Source: Candidatus Nanopelagicales bacterium
GTDB lineage: Bacteria; Actinomycetota; Actinomycetes; S36-B12
Reading direction: 5' to 3'
Assembly: GCA_023264215.1 (NCBI GenBank)
Contig: JALQSY010000012.1
Location: 1-21,305, forward strand
DNA length: 21,305 nt
In this document: positions 1 through 7,360 of the stretch, piece by piece
How the letters are laid out: every line of letters starts with the position of its first letter
How positions within the stretch are numbered: the stretch's first letter is position 1
Notes under the pieces: model-generated
Database searches by the model: none
What the model was told of the DNA's origin: nothing
Seen by the model: only the letters and a program-made list of their open reading frames with translations
Position numbers and translations under genes: made by a program

Positions 1-104
1 CCGGGGTCGCCAAGTATCCGGCCCGGGTGAAGTGCGCATTGCTTCCGTGGATGGCATGGAAGGACGCCGTCGTCAGGGCGACAGAGGGAGGGGACCGTGG
101 CTGA
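1..104 (+). CDS. sufU: SufU-type Fe-S cluster assembly protein, C-terminal fragment
   Basis: Reading from base 3 gives a 33-residue tail that begins GVAKYPARVKCALLPWMAWK and stops at TGA 102-104. The motif YPARVKCALLxW is the C-terminal signature of SufU/IscU-like proteins and carries the third conserved cysteine (codon 33-35), which helps bind zinc or the nascent cluster. SufU accepts sulfur from the cysteine desulfurase SufS and passes it to the SufBCD scaffold in the cytoplasm. The rest of the gene, and presumably the suf operon, lies upstream of the window. The last 8 nt overlap the GTG start of the SufT-like gene, so the two are translationally coupled. The family is clear despite the short fragment; sufU is preferred over iscU because it is followed by sufT in an actinobacterial context. 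Confidence 0.85.
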   Translation, partial: GVAKYPARVKCALLPWMAWKDAVVRATEGGDRG

Positions 105-414
105 GCAGGCTGTGGCCGAGGATGTCTGGGAGGCGCTGAAGGACGTCGTCGACCCGGAGTTGGGGATCAACGTCGTGGACCTCGGCCTCGTGTACGACGT
201 GCACGTCGAGGAAGGCAATGTCGCCACGCTGGATATGACCTTGACATCTGCGGCGTGCCCTCTGACGGATGTGATCGAGGATCAGACTCGAGCCGCGCTG
301 GACGGGCTCGTGGACAACTTCACGATCAACTGGGTGTGGATGCCTCCATGGGGCCCGGACAAGATCACCGACGATGGCCGGGAGATGCTGCGGGCCCTCG
401 GCTTCAACGTCTAG
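97..414 (+). CDS. sufT: SufT-like MIP18 family (DUF59) Fe-S cluster assembly protein
   Basis: A 105-residue protein that is one MIP18/DUF59 domain. The hallmarks are DPELGINVVDLGLVYDV (residues 19-34) and TSAACPLTDVI (about 50-60) with the single conserved cysteine at about residue 54. The WMPPWGPDKITDDGREMLRALGF tail, described here only by its position at about 85-103, is typical of the SufT/PaaD group. SufT-type proteins help maturation or repair of Fe-S proteins and usually sit last in actinobacterial suf operons, as here directly after sufU. The GTG start at 97 has a GGGAGGGG ribosome binding site at 84-92 and overlaps the sufU stop by 8 nt. Function is from family knowledge; the exact client proteins cannot be read from sequence. 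Confidence 0.88.
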   Translation: MAEQAVAEDVWEALKDVVDPELGINVVDLGLVYDVHVEEGNVATLDMTLTSAACPLTDVIEDQTRAALDGLVDNFTINWVWMPPWGPDKITDDGREMLRALGFNV

Positions 415-417
415 GGG

Positions 418-423
418 TACGCT
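418..423 (+). promoter_or_regulatory. candidate -10 box TACGCT before the ABC-F gene
   Basis: TACGCT fits the actinobacterial TANNNT -10 consensus and ends 9 nt before GTG 433. Transcription from it would begin within about 3 nt of the start codon, so the message would be nearly leaderless. No Shine-Dalgarno sequence is seen before this GTG and no clear -35 box. The spacing is 3 nt longer than in the six exact cases elsewhere in the window, so this one is weaker. Confidence 0.35.
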
Positions 424-432
424 CACCGGGCT

Positions 433-2031
433 GTGATCACCGCCCAGGGCATCGAACTCCGCGCCGGAGCGCGCCTGCTGCTCGCGGATGCGTCCCTGCA
501 GGTCGGTCCCGGCGATCGGATCGGCCTGGTCGGCCGCAACGGCGCGGGCAAGACCACACTCACACGGGCCCTATCGGGCGAGAGCGAGCCCGCGGCAGGG
601 GTGATCCGCCGCACGGGAACGGTCGGCTACCTGCCCCAGGATCCGCGGACCGGGGACCTGGGGATCCTGGCGCGCGATCGCATCCTGGGCGCGCGCGGGC
701 TGGACGAGGTCGCGCGTGCGATGAGGACCAGCGCCGAGCGCATGGCGGTCGAGGATGAGCACGAGCGGGATCGGGCGATGCGCGCCTACGACCGGGCGGC
801 GGTGGAGTTCGAGACCCTCGGCGGCTATGCGACACAGGCCGAGGCGGCTCGCATCGCCGCGAGCCTGGGCCTGCCCGATCGCGTCCTCGGCCAGCAGCTC
901 GGCACCCTGTCGGGCGGGCAGCGCCGACGCGTCGAACTGGCCCGCATCCTCTTCGGCGGCTACGACGTGCTCCTGCTGGACGAGCCGACCAACCACCTCG
1001 ATGCAGACTCGATCATGTGGCTGCGACGCTTCCTGTCGTCGTACTCGGGGGGATTCGTCGTCATCAGCCACGACGCGGGCCTTCTCGAGGCGACGGTCAA
1101 CACGGTGATCCACCTCGACGCCCAACGCGCCGAGCTCGACACCTACTCCATGGGCTGGTCCGCGTACCTCCAGCAGCGCGAGACCGACGAGCGACGGCGC
1201 AAGCGAGAGCGGGCCAACGCCGAGAAGCAGGCCACGGCCCTGCGCGATCAGGCGGAGCGGATGCGCGCCAAGGCCACCAAGGCTCGTGCGGCCCAGTCCA
1301 TGCTCAAGCGGGCAGACCGCCTGGTCGACGGACTGGAGCAGGAACGCGCGCATGAGCGTGTGGCCCGGATCCGACTGCCCGAGCCTGCGCCCTGCGGCAA
1401 GACGCCGCTCAGTGCGCGAGGCCTGTCCCGCTCCTACGGGTCGGAGGAGGTGTTCACGGATGTCGACCTGGACATCGATCGTGGATCGCGGGTCGTCGTC
1501 CTCGGCCTCAACGGCGCGGGCAAGACCACCCTGCTGCGGATCCTCGCGGGCGTGGACCGTCCCGACACAGGCGACGTGATCCACGGTCACGGCCTGCGCA
1601 TCGGCTACTACGCGCAGGAGCACGAGACACTCGATCCCGAACGGACCGTGATCGAGACATTCGCGAGTGCCGCTCCGGAGCTCAGCGACAGCGAGCGACG
1701 CTCGGTGCTCGGCTCCTTCCTCTTCAGCGGCGACGACGCGGGCAAGATGGTCGGGGTGCTGTCGGGCGGTGAGAAGACACGTCTGGCACTCGCCACCCTG
1801 GTGGTGTCCAGCGCCAACGTTCTCCTCCTTGACGAGCCCACCAACAACCTTGATCCGGCGAGCCGGGACGAGATCCTCGGCGCCCTGGGGCGCTACCGCG
1901 GCGCCGTGGTGCTGGTGACCCACGACGAGGGGGCGGTGCGTGCGCTCGACCCCGAGCGGGTCGTCATCCTCCCGGAGGGTGACGAGGACCTGTGGAGCGA
2001 TGACTACGCTGAACTCGTCGAACTCGCCTAG
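433..2031 (+). CDS. ABC-F family ATPase (ribosome-associated, two ABC domains, no membrane domain)
   Basis: A 532-residue soluble protein with two ABC cassettes in tandem. Cassette 1 has Walker A GRNGAGKTT (34-42), signature LSGGQ (159-163) and Walker B LLLDEPTNHLD with D183/E184. Cassette 2 has GLNGAGKTT (358-366), LSGGE (443-447) and LLLDEPTNNLD with D467/E468. Between them (about 235-320) lies a highly charged Arg/Lys-rich helical linker, as expected for the P-site tRNA interaction motif of ABC-F proteins. Such proteins bind the ribosomal E site and act as translation factors (EttA type) or in target protection against antibiotics; the sequence does not say which. GTG 433 follows the sufT stop by 18 nt. 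The ABC-F/crotonase pairing matches, from memory, Rv1473/Rv1472 of M. tuberculosis. Similar proteins are often annotated as macrolide transporters, which the absence of membrane segments argues against. Confidence 0.9.
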   Translation: MITAQGIELRAGARLLLADASLQVGPGDRIGLVGRNGAGKTTLTRALSGESEPAAGVIRRTGTVGYLPQDPRTGDLGILARDRILGARGLDEVARAMRTSAERMAVEDEHERDRAMRAYDRAAVEFETLGGYATQAEAARIAASLGLPDRVLGQQLGTLSGGQRRRVELARILFGGYDVLLLDEPTNHLDADSIMWLRRFLSSYSGGFVVISHDAGLLEATVNTVIHLDAQRAELDTYSMGWSAYLQQRETDERRRKRERANAEKQATALRDQAERMRAKATKARAAQSMLKRADRLVDGLEQERAHERVARIRLPEPAPCGKTPLSARGLSRSYGSEEVFTDVDLDIDRGSRVVVLGLNGAGKTTLLRILAGVDRPDTGDVIHGHGLRIGYYAQEHETLDPERTVIETFASAAPELSDSERRSVLGSFLFSGDDAGKMVGVLSGGEKTRLALATLVVSSANVLLLDEPTNNLDPASRDEILGALGRYRGAVVLVTHDEGAVRALDPERVVILPEGDEDLWSDDYAELVELA

Positions 2032-2049
2032 GCCTGGACCGGAGGATAC

Positions 2050-2853
2050 GTGACCCTCGACGTCGCCGCTGACCTGCTCGCGCGCGGACATGTGCGCGTG
2101 CATATCGAGGACAGCCTGCCGGGACGGGTAGTGGTCGTGACACTCGATCGTCCGGATGCTCGCAATGCGCAAACCCCCGCTACCTGGCACGCCCTCGAGA
2201 CCATCGGTAGCGCACTGGAGTCCGACAACGCGACGATGGTGATCGTCCGGGGCGCTGGCTCGGCCTTCTCGGCGGGACTGGATCGCAGGATGTTCACACC
2301 AGAGGGCATCCCCGGAGAGTCGTCCCTGGCGACCATGGCCGCGATGACCGACGCCGAGATGCTCGCGCAGATCGATGTGTACCAGCGGGCTTTCACCTGG
2401 CAGCGCCGGATACCTGCCCTGACGGTCGCGGCGGTTCACGGCCCGGCTATCGGAGCGGGCTTCCAACTGGCCCTGGCGTGCGACGTGCTCCTGGCGACTC
2501 CCACCGCAGTCTTTGCGATGAAGGAGACGTCGTGGGGACTGGTGCCGGACCTGGGGGGGACGGCTCCACTGGTGAAGTCGATCGGCTACTCGCGCGCGGT
2601 CGATGTCTGCGCGACAGGACGCATGGTCCCGGCCGATGAGGGGTACGCGCTCGGTTTCGTCAGCCGGGTCGTCCCCGATCTCGACGCTTGCGTTGCCGAA
2701 ATTGCGGACTCGCTCGCGACTGCGCCATCGGGGGCGGTGCGTGACCTCCTTCCGCTCCTGGCTGCCGCCGAGGTGAACACACGGGACGAGCAGTTGAGCG
2801 CCGAGCGCAGGGCCCAGGTGGGCAGGATCCGCGACCTGCTCGGTGGCAGGTAG
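2050..2853 (+). CDS. Enoyl-CoA hydratase/isomerase (crotonase) family protein, EchA12-like by context
   Basis: A 267-residue crotonase-fold protein, near the usual family length. Oxyanion-hole segments are visible as SAGLD (74-78) and GPAIGAGFQLALACD (from about 131). The position of the first catalytic glutamate of classical enoyl-CoA hydratase (GGGxE) holds Gln139. The second is kept as Glu159 in KETSWG, and Asp167 in VPDLGG stands 8 residues later, the Glu/Asp spacing I recall for dienoyl-CoA isomerase. An isomerase or other crotonase reaction is therefore at least as likely as hydration; this is inference. GTG 2050 has GGAGG at 2041-2045. It lies 18 nt after the ABC-F gene and 3 nt before the ABC exporter, so the three are probably cotranscribed. 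The CoA substrate cannot be predicted. Confidence 0.85.
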   Translation: MTLDVAADLLARGHVRVHIEDSLPGRVVVVTLDRPDARNAQTPATWHALETIGSALESDNATMVIVRGAGSAFSAGLDRRMFTPEGIPGESSLATMAAMTDAEMLAQIDVYQRAFTWQRRIPALTVAAVHGPAIGAGFQLALACDVLLATPTAVFAMKETSWGLVPDLGGTAPLVKSIGYSRAVDVCATGRMVPADEGYALGFVSRVVPDLDACVAEIADSLATAPSGAVRDLLPLLAAAEVNTRDEQLSAERRAQVGRIRDLLGGR

Positions 2854-2856
2854 CGC

Positions 2857-4761
2857 GTGTCCGGAGTCAACCCGTGGCAGATCTACCAGTCCATGACGCG
2901 GGACCCGACCCAGGTCGCTCCCGTGGGCTGGCCCGTCGTGCGTCGAATCCTCACCTACGCCCGCCCGTACCGGGGGCTGGTGGTCGCGTTCCTGATCACC
3001 CTCGTGATCGCCTCGCTCCTGACGGTGGCTCAGCCCCTCGTCTTCCGCCAGATCGTGGACGGCGGAATCTCGCAGGGGAATGCCGGCCTCGTCACGGCAC
3101 TCGCCATCCTGGTGGCTGTCCTCGCGCTGCTCGATGCTGGAGTGAACCTGGTCGGGAGGTGGTATTCGAGCCGGATCGGTGAAGGACTCATCTACGACTT
3201 GAGGACCGAGGTCTACGACCACGTCCAGCGCCAGTCGGTCGCATTCTTCACGCGGGCTCAGACCGGCGCCCTCGTGTCGCGGCTCAACAGCGACGTGATC
3301 GGGGCCCAGCAGGCCTTCACGTCCACGCTCGGCGGGGTGGTCGGTAACCTCATCACCGTCTCGATCGTTCTTGTGACGATGTTCCTGCTGTCGTGGCAGG
3401 TCACCTTGCTGTCGCTTGTCCTGGTGCCGCTGTTCCTCCTGCCGGCCCGCTGGATGGGACGCCGGCTCCAGTCGCTCACCAAGCAGCAGATGCAGGTCAA
3501 CGCGCAGATGAGCACCCAGATGACCGAGCGGTTCAACGTCGCCGGGGCACTGCTGGTCTCGCTGTTCGGCCGTCCGGAGCGCGAGCACGGGGAGTTCGCC
3601 GGCCGGGCTGCGCAGGTGCGCGATGCCGGCGTGAGTATCGCGATGGCGAATCGATGGTTCTTCACGGCCCTGCTCCTCGTGGGATCGATCGCGACGGCGA
3701 TCGCCTACGGAGTGGGCGGCAACCTCGTCATCGACGGCGCGATCACCCTCGGCACCCTCCTGGCGCTGGTGGCACTGCTCGCGCAGCTCTATGGGCCGCT
3801 GACGGCCCTGTCCAACGTGCGCGTGGATGTCATGACGGCCCTGGTGAGCTTCGAGCGCGTCTTCGAGATCCTGGACCTGCCGCCCCTGGTGCGGGACGCA
3901 CCGGATGCGGTGCCAGTCCGGGAGGGACCGCTGGACGTGCGCTTCGAGCACGTCGGCTTCCGCTATCCCACCGCCGCGGAGGTCAGCCTGGCGTCGCTGG
4001 AATCCGTGGCACGGGAGGACTCGCTGCGCGCCGATGCGCCGGTGCTGCACGACGTGACCTTCGACGCCAAGCCGGGTCAGATGATCGCCCTGGTCGGCCC
4101 GTCCGGTGCCGGGAAGACGACCATCACCGCGCTCGTACCCCGGCTGTACGACGTGACGTCCGGTGCGGTGCTCGTCGGCGGAGTCGATGTCCGGCAGCTT
4201 CAGCTCGCCTCCTTGCGTGATGCGGTGGGTGTCGTGACGCAGGATGCGCACCTGTTCCACGACACGATCGAGGCCAACCTGCGCTTCGCCCGACCGGACG
4301 CGACGGAGCAGCAGATCCGGGACGCGCTGCGTGATGCCCGGATCCTGGACCTGATCGACAGCCTGCCGGCCGGGCTGAACACCGTCGTGGGAGACCGGGG
4401 ATACCGGCTGTCCGGGGGTGAGAAGCAGCGCCTGGCGATTGCGCGCCTGCTGCTCAAGGCGCCGCGCATCGTCATCCTCGACGAGGCCACCGCCCACCTG
4501 GACTCCGAGAGCGAGGCCGCGGTCCAGCAGGCGCTGGCGCAGGCCCTCCTCGGGCGGACGTCACTGGTGATCGCGCATCGGCTCTCGACGATCCGCCAGG
4601 CGGACGCGATCCTCGTCGTGGACGACGGCCGCATCGTGGAGCGCGGCACGCACGAGGAACTGCTCGCTCGCGGCGGCGCCTACGCCGGTCTGTATGCCAC
4701 GCAGTTCGCGCAGGCGCGCGACGGTGGCACCGCGCCCACGCCCATCACCAGGGAGACCTGA
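2857..4761 (+). CDS. ABC exporter half-transporter (fused permease and ATPase)
   Basis: A 634-residue type IV ABC exporter, the usual length for a homodimer-forming half-transporter. The N-terminal part (about 25-330) holds six hydrophobic segments. The ATPase follows: Walker A GPSGAGKTT (414-422), signature LSGGEKQR (from 518), Walker B IVILDEAT with D542/E543, and the H-loop histidine at about 574 in AHRLSTIR. Before Walker A there is a short insert (about 372-395) between FRYP and the core of the nucleotide-binding domain. Substrates of the family include lipids, peptides and drugs; none is indicated here. GTG 2857 starts 3 nt after the crotonase stop. The 3' end overlaps the convergent SDR gene by 17 bp. 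No cysteine-peptidase or antibiotic cluster lies nearby, so a housekeeping export role is as likely as resistance. Confidence 0.9.
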   Translation: MSGVNPWQIYQSMTRDPTQVAPVGWPVVRRILTYARPYRGLVVAFLITLVIASLLTVAQPLVFRQIVDGGISQGNAGLVTALAILVAVLALLDAGVNLVGRWYSSRIGEGLIYDLRTEVYDHVQRQSVAFFTRAQTGALVSRLNSDVIGAQQAFTSTLGGVVGNLITVSIVLVTMFLLSWQVTLLSLVLVPLFLLPARWMGRRLQSLTKQQMQVNAQMSTQMTERFNVAGALLVSLFGRPEREHGEFAGRAAQVRDAGVSIAMANRWFFTALLLVGSIATAIAYGVGGNLVIDGAITLGTLLALVALLAQLYGPLTALSNVRVDVMTALVSFERVFEILDLPPLVRDAPDAVPVREGPLDVRFEHVGFRYPTAAEVSLASLESVAREDSLRADAPVLHDVTFDAKPGQMIALVGPSGAGKTTITALVPRLYDVTSGAVLVGGVDVRQLQLASLRDAVGVVTQDAHLFHDTIEANLRFARPDATEQQIRDALRDARILDLIDSLPAGLNTVVGDRGYRLSGGEKQRLAIARLLLKAPRIVILDEATAHLDSESEAAVQQALAQALLGRTSLVIAHRLSTIRQADAILVVDDGRIVERGTHEELLARGGAYAGLYATQFAQARDGGTAPTPITRET

Positions 4762-5461
4762 GCAGTCCGCCATCGACCCCGACGAGCGTCCCGGTCACGT
4801 AGGAGGAGGCGGGGGAGAGCAGGAAGGCGGCGACCCTGCCGAACTCCGCCGGCTCGCCCGGACGTCCCAGGGGGATTCCCGATCCGGTGTCGTCCGGATA
4901 GACCTCCCGCAGCCTCTCGGTCGCGATGCGCCCGGGCAGGATGCCGTTGACGCGCACGCTCGGCGCGAGCGCGGACGAGGCGTCCTTGACCGCCATGGCC
5001 AGGCCGGGCCGCAGGCCGCTGCTCGCACCGAGCCCCGGGATGGGCTCCTTGACGGTGCTGGACAGCACGACGAGCAGCGATCCGCCCTCGCGAATGCGCG
5101 GCGCCAAGGCCCGGATCAGTCGGATCGAGGCCATAAACACGGAGTCGAACGCCGCCTGCCAGGCCCGGTCGTCGAGCTCCAGGATCCGCCCCGGCGGCGG
5201 GCCTCCGACGTTGATCAGCGCTCCGTCGATGTCGCCGGCATTGTCAGCGATCCGCTCAGCGCTCAGCGGGTCCCCCAGATCCGCCGGGCACGACCGGTGC
5301 CCGGGGCCCAGTCGAGCGCACGCGTCGTCGAGAGCGTCCTGCTCGCGGGCGACCAGGATCGTGCGGGCGCCGTCGCCCGCGAGGGCAGCCGCGGTGGCGA
5401 AGCCAAGGCCGCGCGAGCCGCCCGTGACGACGTAGGTCCGCCCCGATAGCCCCAGGTCCAT
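4745..5461 (-). CDS. Divergent SDR family oxidoreductase lacking the YxxxK catalytic pair
   Basis: A 238-residue Rossmann protein of the short-chain dehydrogenase/reductase family. The nucleotide-binding motif TGGSRGLG is at 13-20, the NAG-like INVGGPP at 83-89, a Ser pair at 134-135, the PGRIATERL loop at 176-184 and GVDGGLLRS near the C-terminus. Thirteen residues after Ser135, where Tyr is expected, stands Ser148, and the Lys position is Pro152; the segment reads GASSGLRPG. I recall a known SDR branch with LSNxxR-like segments here, so this is probably a family trait and not damage. The ATG at 5461 is chosen because it overlaps the SURF1 stop (TGATG), giving translational coupling; a longer frame reaching 5563 would run into SURF1. 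It is last in a minus-strand operon and convergent with the ABC exporter. Substrate unknown. Confidence 0.85.
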   Translation of the reverse strand: MDLGLSGRTYVVTGGSRGLGFATAAALAGDGARTILVAREQDALDDACARLGPGHRSCPADLGDPLSAERIADNAGDIDGALINVGGPPPGRILELDDRAWQAAFDSVFMASIRLIRALAPRIREGGSLLVVLSSTVKEPIPGLGASSGLRPGLAMAVKDASSALAPSVRVNGILPGRIATERLREVYPDDTGSGIPLGRPGEPAEFGRVAAFLLSPASSYVTGTLVGVDGGLLRSPW

Positions 5462-6183
5462 CAGGTGCCTTCCCGGAGCCGCTCGGCGGCCTCGTCCTCG
5501 CGCGCCTCCCGACGAAGGAAGAAGAACCAGCCGGAGATGGCGATGGTGGCGAAGATCAGCCACTGCACGGCGTAGCTGACGTTCTGCGTCTCGTCGATCG
5601 CGGGCGCGGGCAGGCGCACCACGCCCGGATCATCCGGCGCAGATCCCACGGCCTCGAGGTAGAAGCCCGTCACGTCGGCGCCGAGGGCTGCGGGATCCAG
5701 ACCGCTCACCTGGCCGTCGGGCAGGTCCGTGGGCGGTGGCCCCTCGCTGCGCGGGGACAGGCGGATGCGCGCCGTCAGCTCGACCGGTCCGTCGGGGGCG
5801 CTCGGAGCGGCGACGACCCCGGTCGCGGCACCGGTGGCGGGTATCCAGCCGCGGTTGACCCAGATCCGGCCCTGCGCGGTGTCCAGCGCGCTGATGACCC
5901 AGAAGCCGTTGCGACCCTCCAGCGGACGCTGGCGGACCAGGAGGGTCGTTGCGGGGTCGTAGACACCCGAGACCGCGACAGGCTGCCACTCGACGGGTTC
6001 GGCGATCGCGTCCGCCAGGGTGGATGGCGGGGCGGCCTCCTGTGCGACCCATGCCTCCCGCTTGCTCCGCTCCTCGTCGGCGCGCTGCCATTGCCAACGA
6101 CTCAGGAACCCGAAGGCGACGATGGCGACGATGACCAGGGCGGTGAACGCGACCCATCGGCGCGAGCGGAGCAGGGACCACAT
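5461..6183 (-). CDS. SURF1 family cytochrome oxidase biogenesis protein
   Basis: A 240-residue membrane protein with the SURF1 layout: an N-terminal transmembrane segment (about 10-28) followed by WQWQRADEE, a large extracytoplasmic domain, and a C-terminal transmembrane segment (about 205-222) ending in charged residues. Family motifs are GRNGFWVIS and VNRGWIP in the middle, and NVSYAVQWLIF before the last helix. SURF1 (Shy1 in yeast) assists haem a insertion and assembly of aa3-type cytochrome c oxidase. No oxidase genes are in the window, so that role rests on family knowledge. ATG 6183 is chosen because an upstream in-frame start at 6297 would overlap the DUF3099 gene by 101 bp and add a non-membrane tail. 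No strong ribosome binding site is seen; expression probably depends on readthrough from DUF3099, whose stop is 13 nt upstream. Confidence 0.88.
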   Translation of the reverse strand: MWSLLRSRRWVAFTALVIVAIVAFGFLSRWQWQRADEERSKREAWVAQEAAPPSTLADAIAEPVEWQPVAVSGVYDPATTLLVRQRPLEGRNGFWVISALDTAQGRIWVNRGWIPATGAATGVVAAPSAPDGPVELTARIRLSPRSEGPPPTDLPDGQVSGLDPAALGADVTGFYLEAVGSAPDDPGVVRLPAPAIDETQNVSYAVQWLIFATIAISGWFFFLRREAREDEAAERLREGT

Positions 6184-6196
6184 GGTCAACGGTCGT

Positions 6197-6508
6197 TCAG
6201 CGTGACTGCCCGGGAACGGTCGGACCCGAGGGGAGCATGCGCTGGTGGACGATGACGGGTGCGGGCGGGGGAGTGCCGCGCCGGCGTACCCCGGCATTCG
6301 CTGCGACCACCGCGAGGTAGGGCAGCGCCACCGCGCCGGCCAGGAACACCCACCGGGGCCATCCGGGGACGACGATGGCCAGGAGGACGCACGCCGTGCG
6401 GATGGTCATGGAGACGAGGTAGCGACGGGTCCTGCCGGTCTGCTCGTGGGTGAGCGACTCCCCGGCACCGGTGATGCTGTGCACCTCCGGGGGGCGTGGG
6501 GCAGGCAT
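6197..6508 (-). CDS. DUF3099 family small membrane protein
   Basis: A 103-residue protein with a polar N-terminus (SITGAGESLTHEQTGRTRRY, residues 11-30), two hydrophobic helices (about 32-49 and 53-71) separated by PGWPRW, and a Pro/Arg-rich tail. The pattern SIT.A..SL followed by RRYLVSMTIRT and ALPYLAVVAANAG matches the actinobacterial DUF3099 family, whose function is unknown. Both termini are predicted on the same side of the membrane. The ATG at 6508 lies exactly 6 nt after a TAACGT -10 box, so this gene is likely to start a leaderless transcript that continues into SURF1 (13 nt gap) and the SDR. TMEM175 ends 49 nt upstream on the same strand, so readthrough from that gene is also possible. 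Confidence 0.85.
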   Translation of the reverse strand: MPAPRPPEVHSITGAGESLTHEQTGRTRRYLVSMTIRTACVLLAIVVPGWPRWVFLAGAVALPYLAVVAANAGVRRRGTPPPAPVIVHQRMLPSGPTVPGQSR

Positions 6509-6514
6509 GCCCCC

Positions 6515-6520
6515 ACGTTA
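6515..6520 (-). promoter_or_regulatory. -10 box TAACGT for a leaderless DUF3099-SURF1-SDR transcript
   Basis: On the minus strand TAACGT is followed by 6 nt (GGGGGC) and then ATG 6508. The spacing places the transcription start at or within a base or two of the start codon. The same TANNNT-N6-start arrangement occurs five more times in the window. No good -35 box is seen. Confidence 0.6.
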
Positions 6521-6557
6521 CGTCCGATGTGCCCTTTCCGCAGCGCCAGGGCCCGGG

Positions 6558-7259
6558 TCAGTCCGCCGTGCCCCCGGCGGACCTGATGGCATCGAGTTGC
6601 CTGCGCTGCTCCCGGGACGGCTGCATGAGGACATTGAGGGGCCAGATGAGGAACAGCGCCCAGTAGCCGAGGAAGGGGTAGACCAGGGTCGCCAGCCCCG
6701 CGACCACGAAGACCAGGAAGAACGCCGCCCCGCGGAACCGGGCGCGCGTCTTGAGCAGCTCCGCCCAGTAGGCGCGATCGACGGGCTTGATGAACTCGGG
6801 TCGGCGGTTGATGTAGAGCGACACGATGGTTCCGATGCCGCTGATGTATGCCATGGTCCACCAGTAGAGGGCACCGGTGCCATCGCTGGAGAACAGCGTC
6901 ACGTCGGTCGATCCCCAATGATCGCCGCTGCCGTACATGGTCGATGGCCAGGGCAGGAAAACGAAGCCGATCAGCCAGAACATGTCGAGCCAGAAGATAA
7001 CGCCGTTGTAGGCATCGAGGGAGTTCATGACCCGGTTATGGATGCCCCACATCACGGCCATCACGATGAAGGTCACGACGAACGTGATGATCTGGCCGGA
7101 GTTGGCGGACAGCACATCGAGGACCGTTTCGCCGTCCTTGGGCCCGGGAATGCTGAACAGCGGGAGCGCGAGCACGGTGATCGCCACGGCCACGACGGCG
7201 TCGGAGAAGAACAGCAGTCGATCGACCGCCGTCCCCGTCCGCAGCTCCCACTGGGCCAT
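6558..7259 (-). CDS. TMEM175/DUF1211 family membrane protein, putative potassium channel
   Basis: A 233-residue integral membrane protein with about six hydrophobic segments. The first carries the diagnostic RxxxFSD motif: R14 and F18-S19-D20, followed by AVVAVAITVLALPL. This matches bacterial TMEM175 proteins (formerly DUF1211), which form tetrameric K+-selective channels whose pore is lined by the first helix. Bacterial members have one six-helix repeat, as here. A hydrophilic loop (about 108-130) and an Arg-rich stretch at about 152-175 separate the later helices. ATG 7259 lacks a Shine-Dalgarno sequence. It is divergent from fabG across a 101-bp spacer and leads the minus-strand cluster with DUF3099, SURF1 and SDR. 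Ion selectivity is inferred from the family and not shown by sequence alone. Confidence 0.85.
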   Translation of the reverse strand: MAQWELRTGTAVDRLLFFSDAVVAVAITVLALPLFSIPGPKDGETVLDVLSANSGQIITFVVTFIVMAVMWGIHNRVMNSLDAYNGVIFWLDMFWLIGFVFLPWPSTMYGSGDHWGSTDVTLFSSDGTGALYWWTMAYISGIGTIVSLYINRRPEFIKPVDRAYWAELLKTRARFRGAAFFLVFVVAGLATLVYPFLGYWALFLIWPLNVLMQPSREQRRQLDAIRSAGGTAD

Positions 7260-7265
7260 GCACCG

Positions 7266-7271
7266 ATCGTC
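7266..7271 (-). promoter_or_regulatory. weak candidate -10 box GACGAT upstream of the TMEM175 gene
   Basis: GACGAT sits exactly 6 nt before ATG 7259 on the minus strand, the spacing seen at the leaderless genes of this window, and no ribosome binding site precedes the ATG. The first base of TANNNT is missing, so the call is tentative. Confidence 0.25.
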
Positions 7272-7309
7272 CCATGCATGTCGCTGACGCGCGGAGGAGT
7301 TCCACGCAC

Positions 7310-7315
7310 TAACGT
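7310..7315 (+). promoter_or_regulatory. -10 box TAACGT for the fabG-inhA operon
   Basis: TAACGT fits TANNNT and lies in the 101-bp divergent spacer between the TMEM175 gene and fabG. A start about 7 nt downstream would give a leader of about 40 nt that contains the fabG ribosome binding site GAGGGGAG (7346-7353). A CTGACG at 7284-7289 could be a poor -35, but its 20-bp spacer is long. Confidence 0.45.
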
Positions 7316-7360
7316 CTGCGGGGTGTCCTGCCGAGTGCGTAGGGCGAGGGGAGTCCAGGC

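Noticed and set aside
433..2031. Annotation of the ABC-F gene as a macrolide efflux transporter
   Set aside because: There are two ABC cassettes and no membrane segments or partner permease, so it is a soluble ribosome-type ABC-F protein; drug protection is possible but unproven.
571..4497. A 1308-codon open frame on the minus strand, antisense to the ABC-F, crotonase and exporter genes
   Set aside because: It spans three well-supported plus-strand genes. Its translation is rich in Gln, His, Arg and Asp with no recognisable domain, as expected from the reverse frame of GC-rich codons.
5462..5563. An extended N-terminus for the SDR starting at 5563
   Set aside because: The added 34 residues lie before the Rossmann motif, are Arg/Gly/Pro-rich, and would overlap SURF1 by about 100 bp. 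The ATG at 5461 gives a clean TGATG coupling.
6184..6189. TTGACC on the minus strand just before the SURF1 ATG as a -35 box
   Set aside because: It touches the start codon and has no -10 downstream outside the gene; taken as chance.
6184..6297. An extended start of SURF1 at 6297
   Set aside because: It overlaps the DUF3099 coding sequence and adds 38 low-complexity residues before the first transmembrane helix.
7273..7280. The palindrome CATGCATG in the TMEM175/fabG spacer as an operator
   Set aside because: It is only 8 bp, occurs once, and fits no known operator that I can name.
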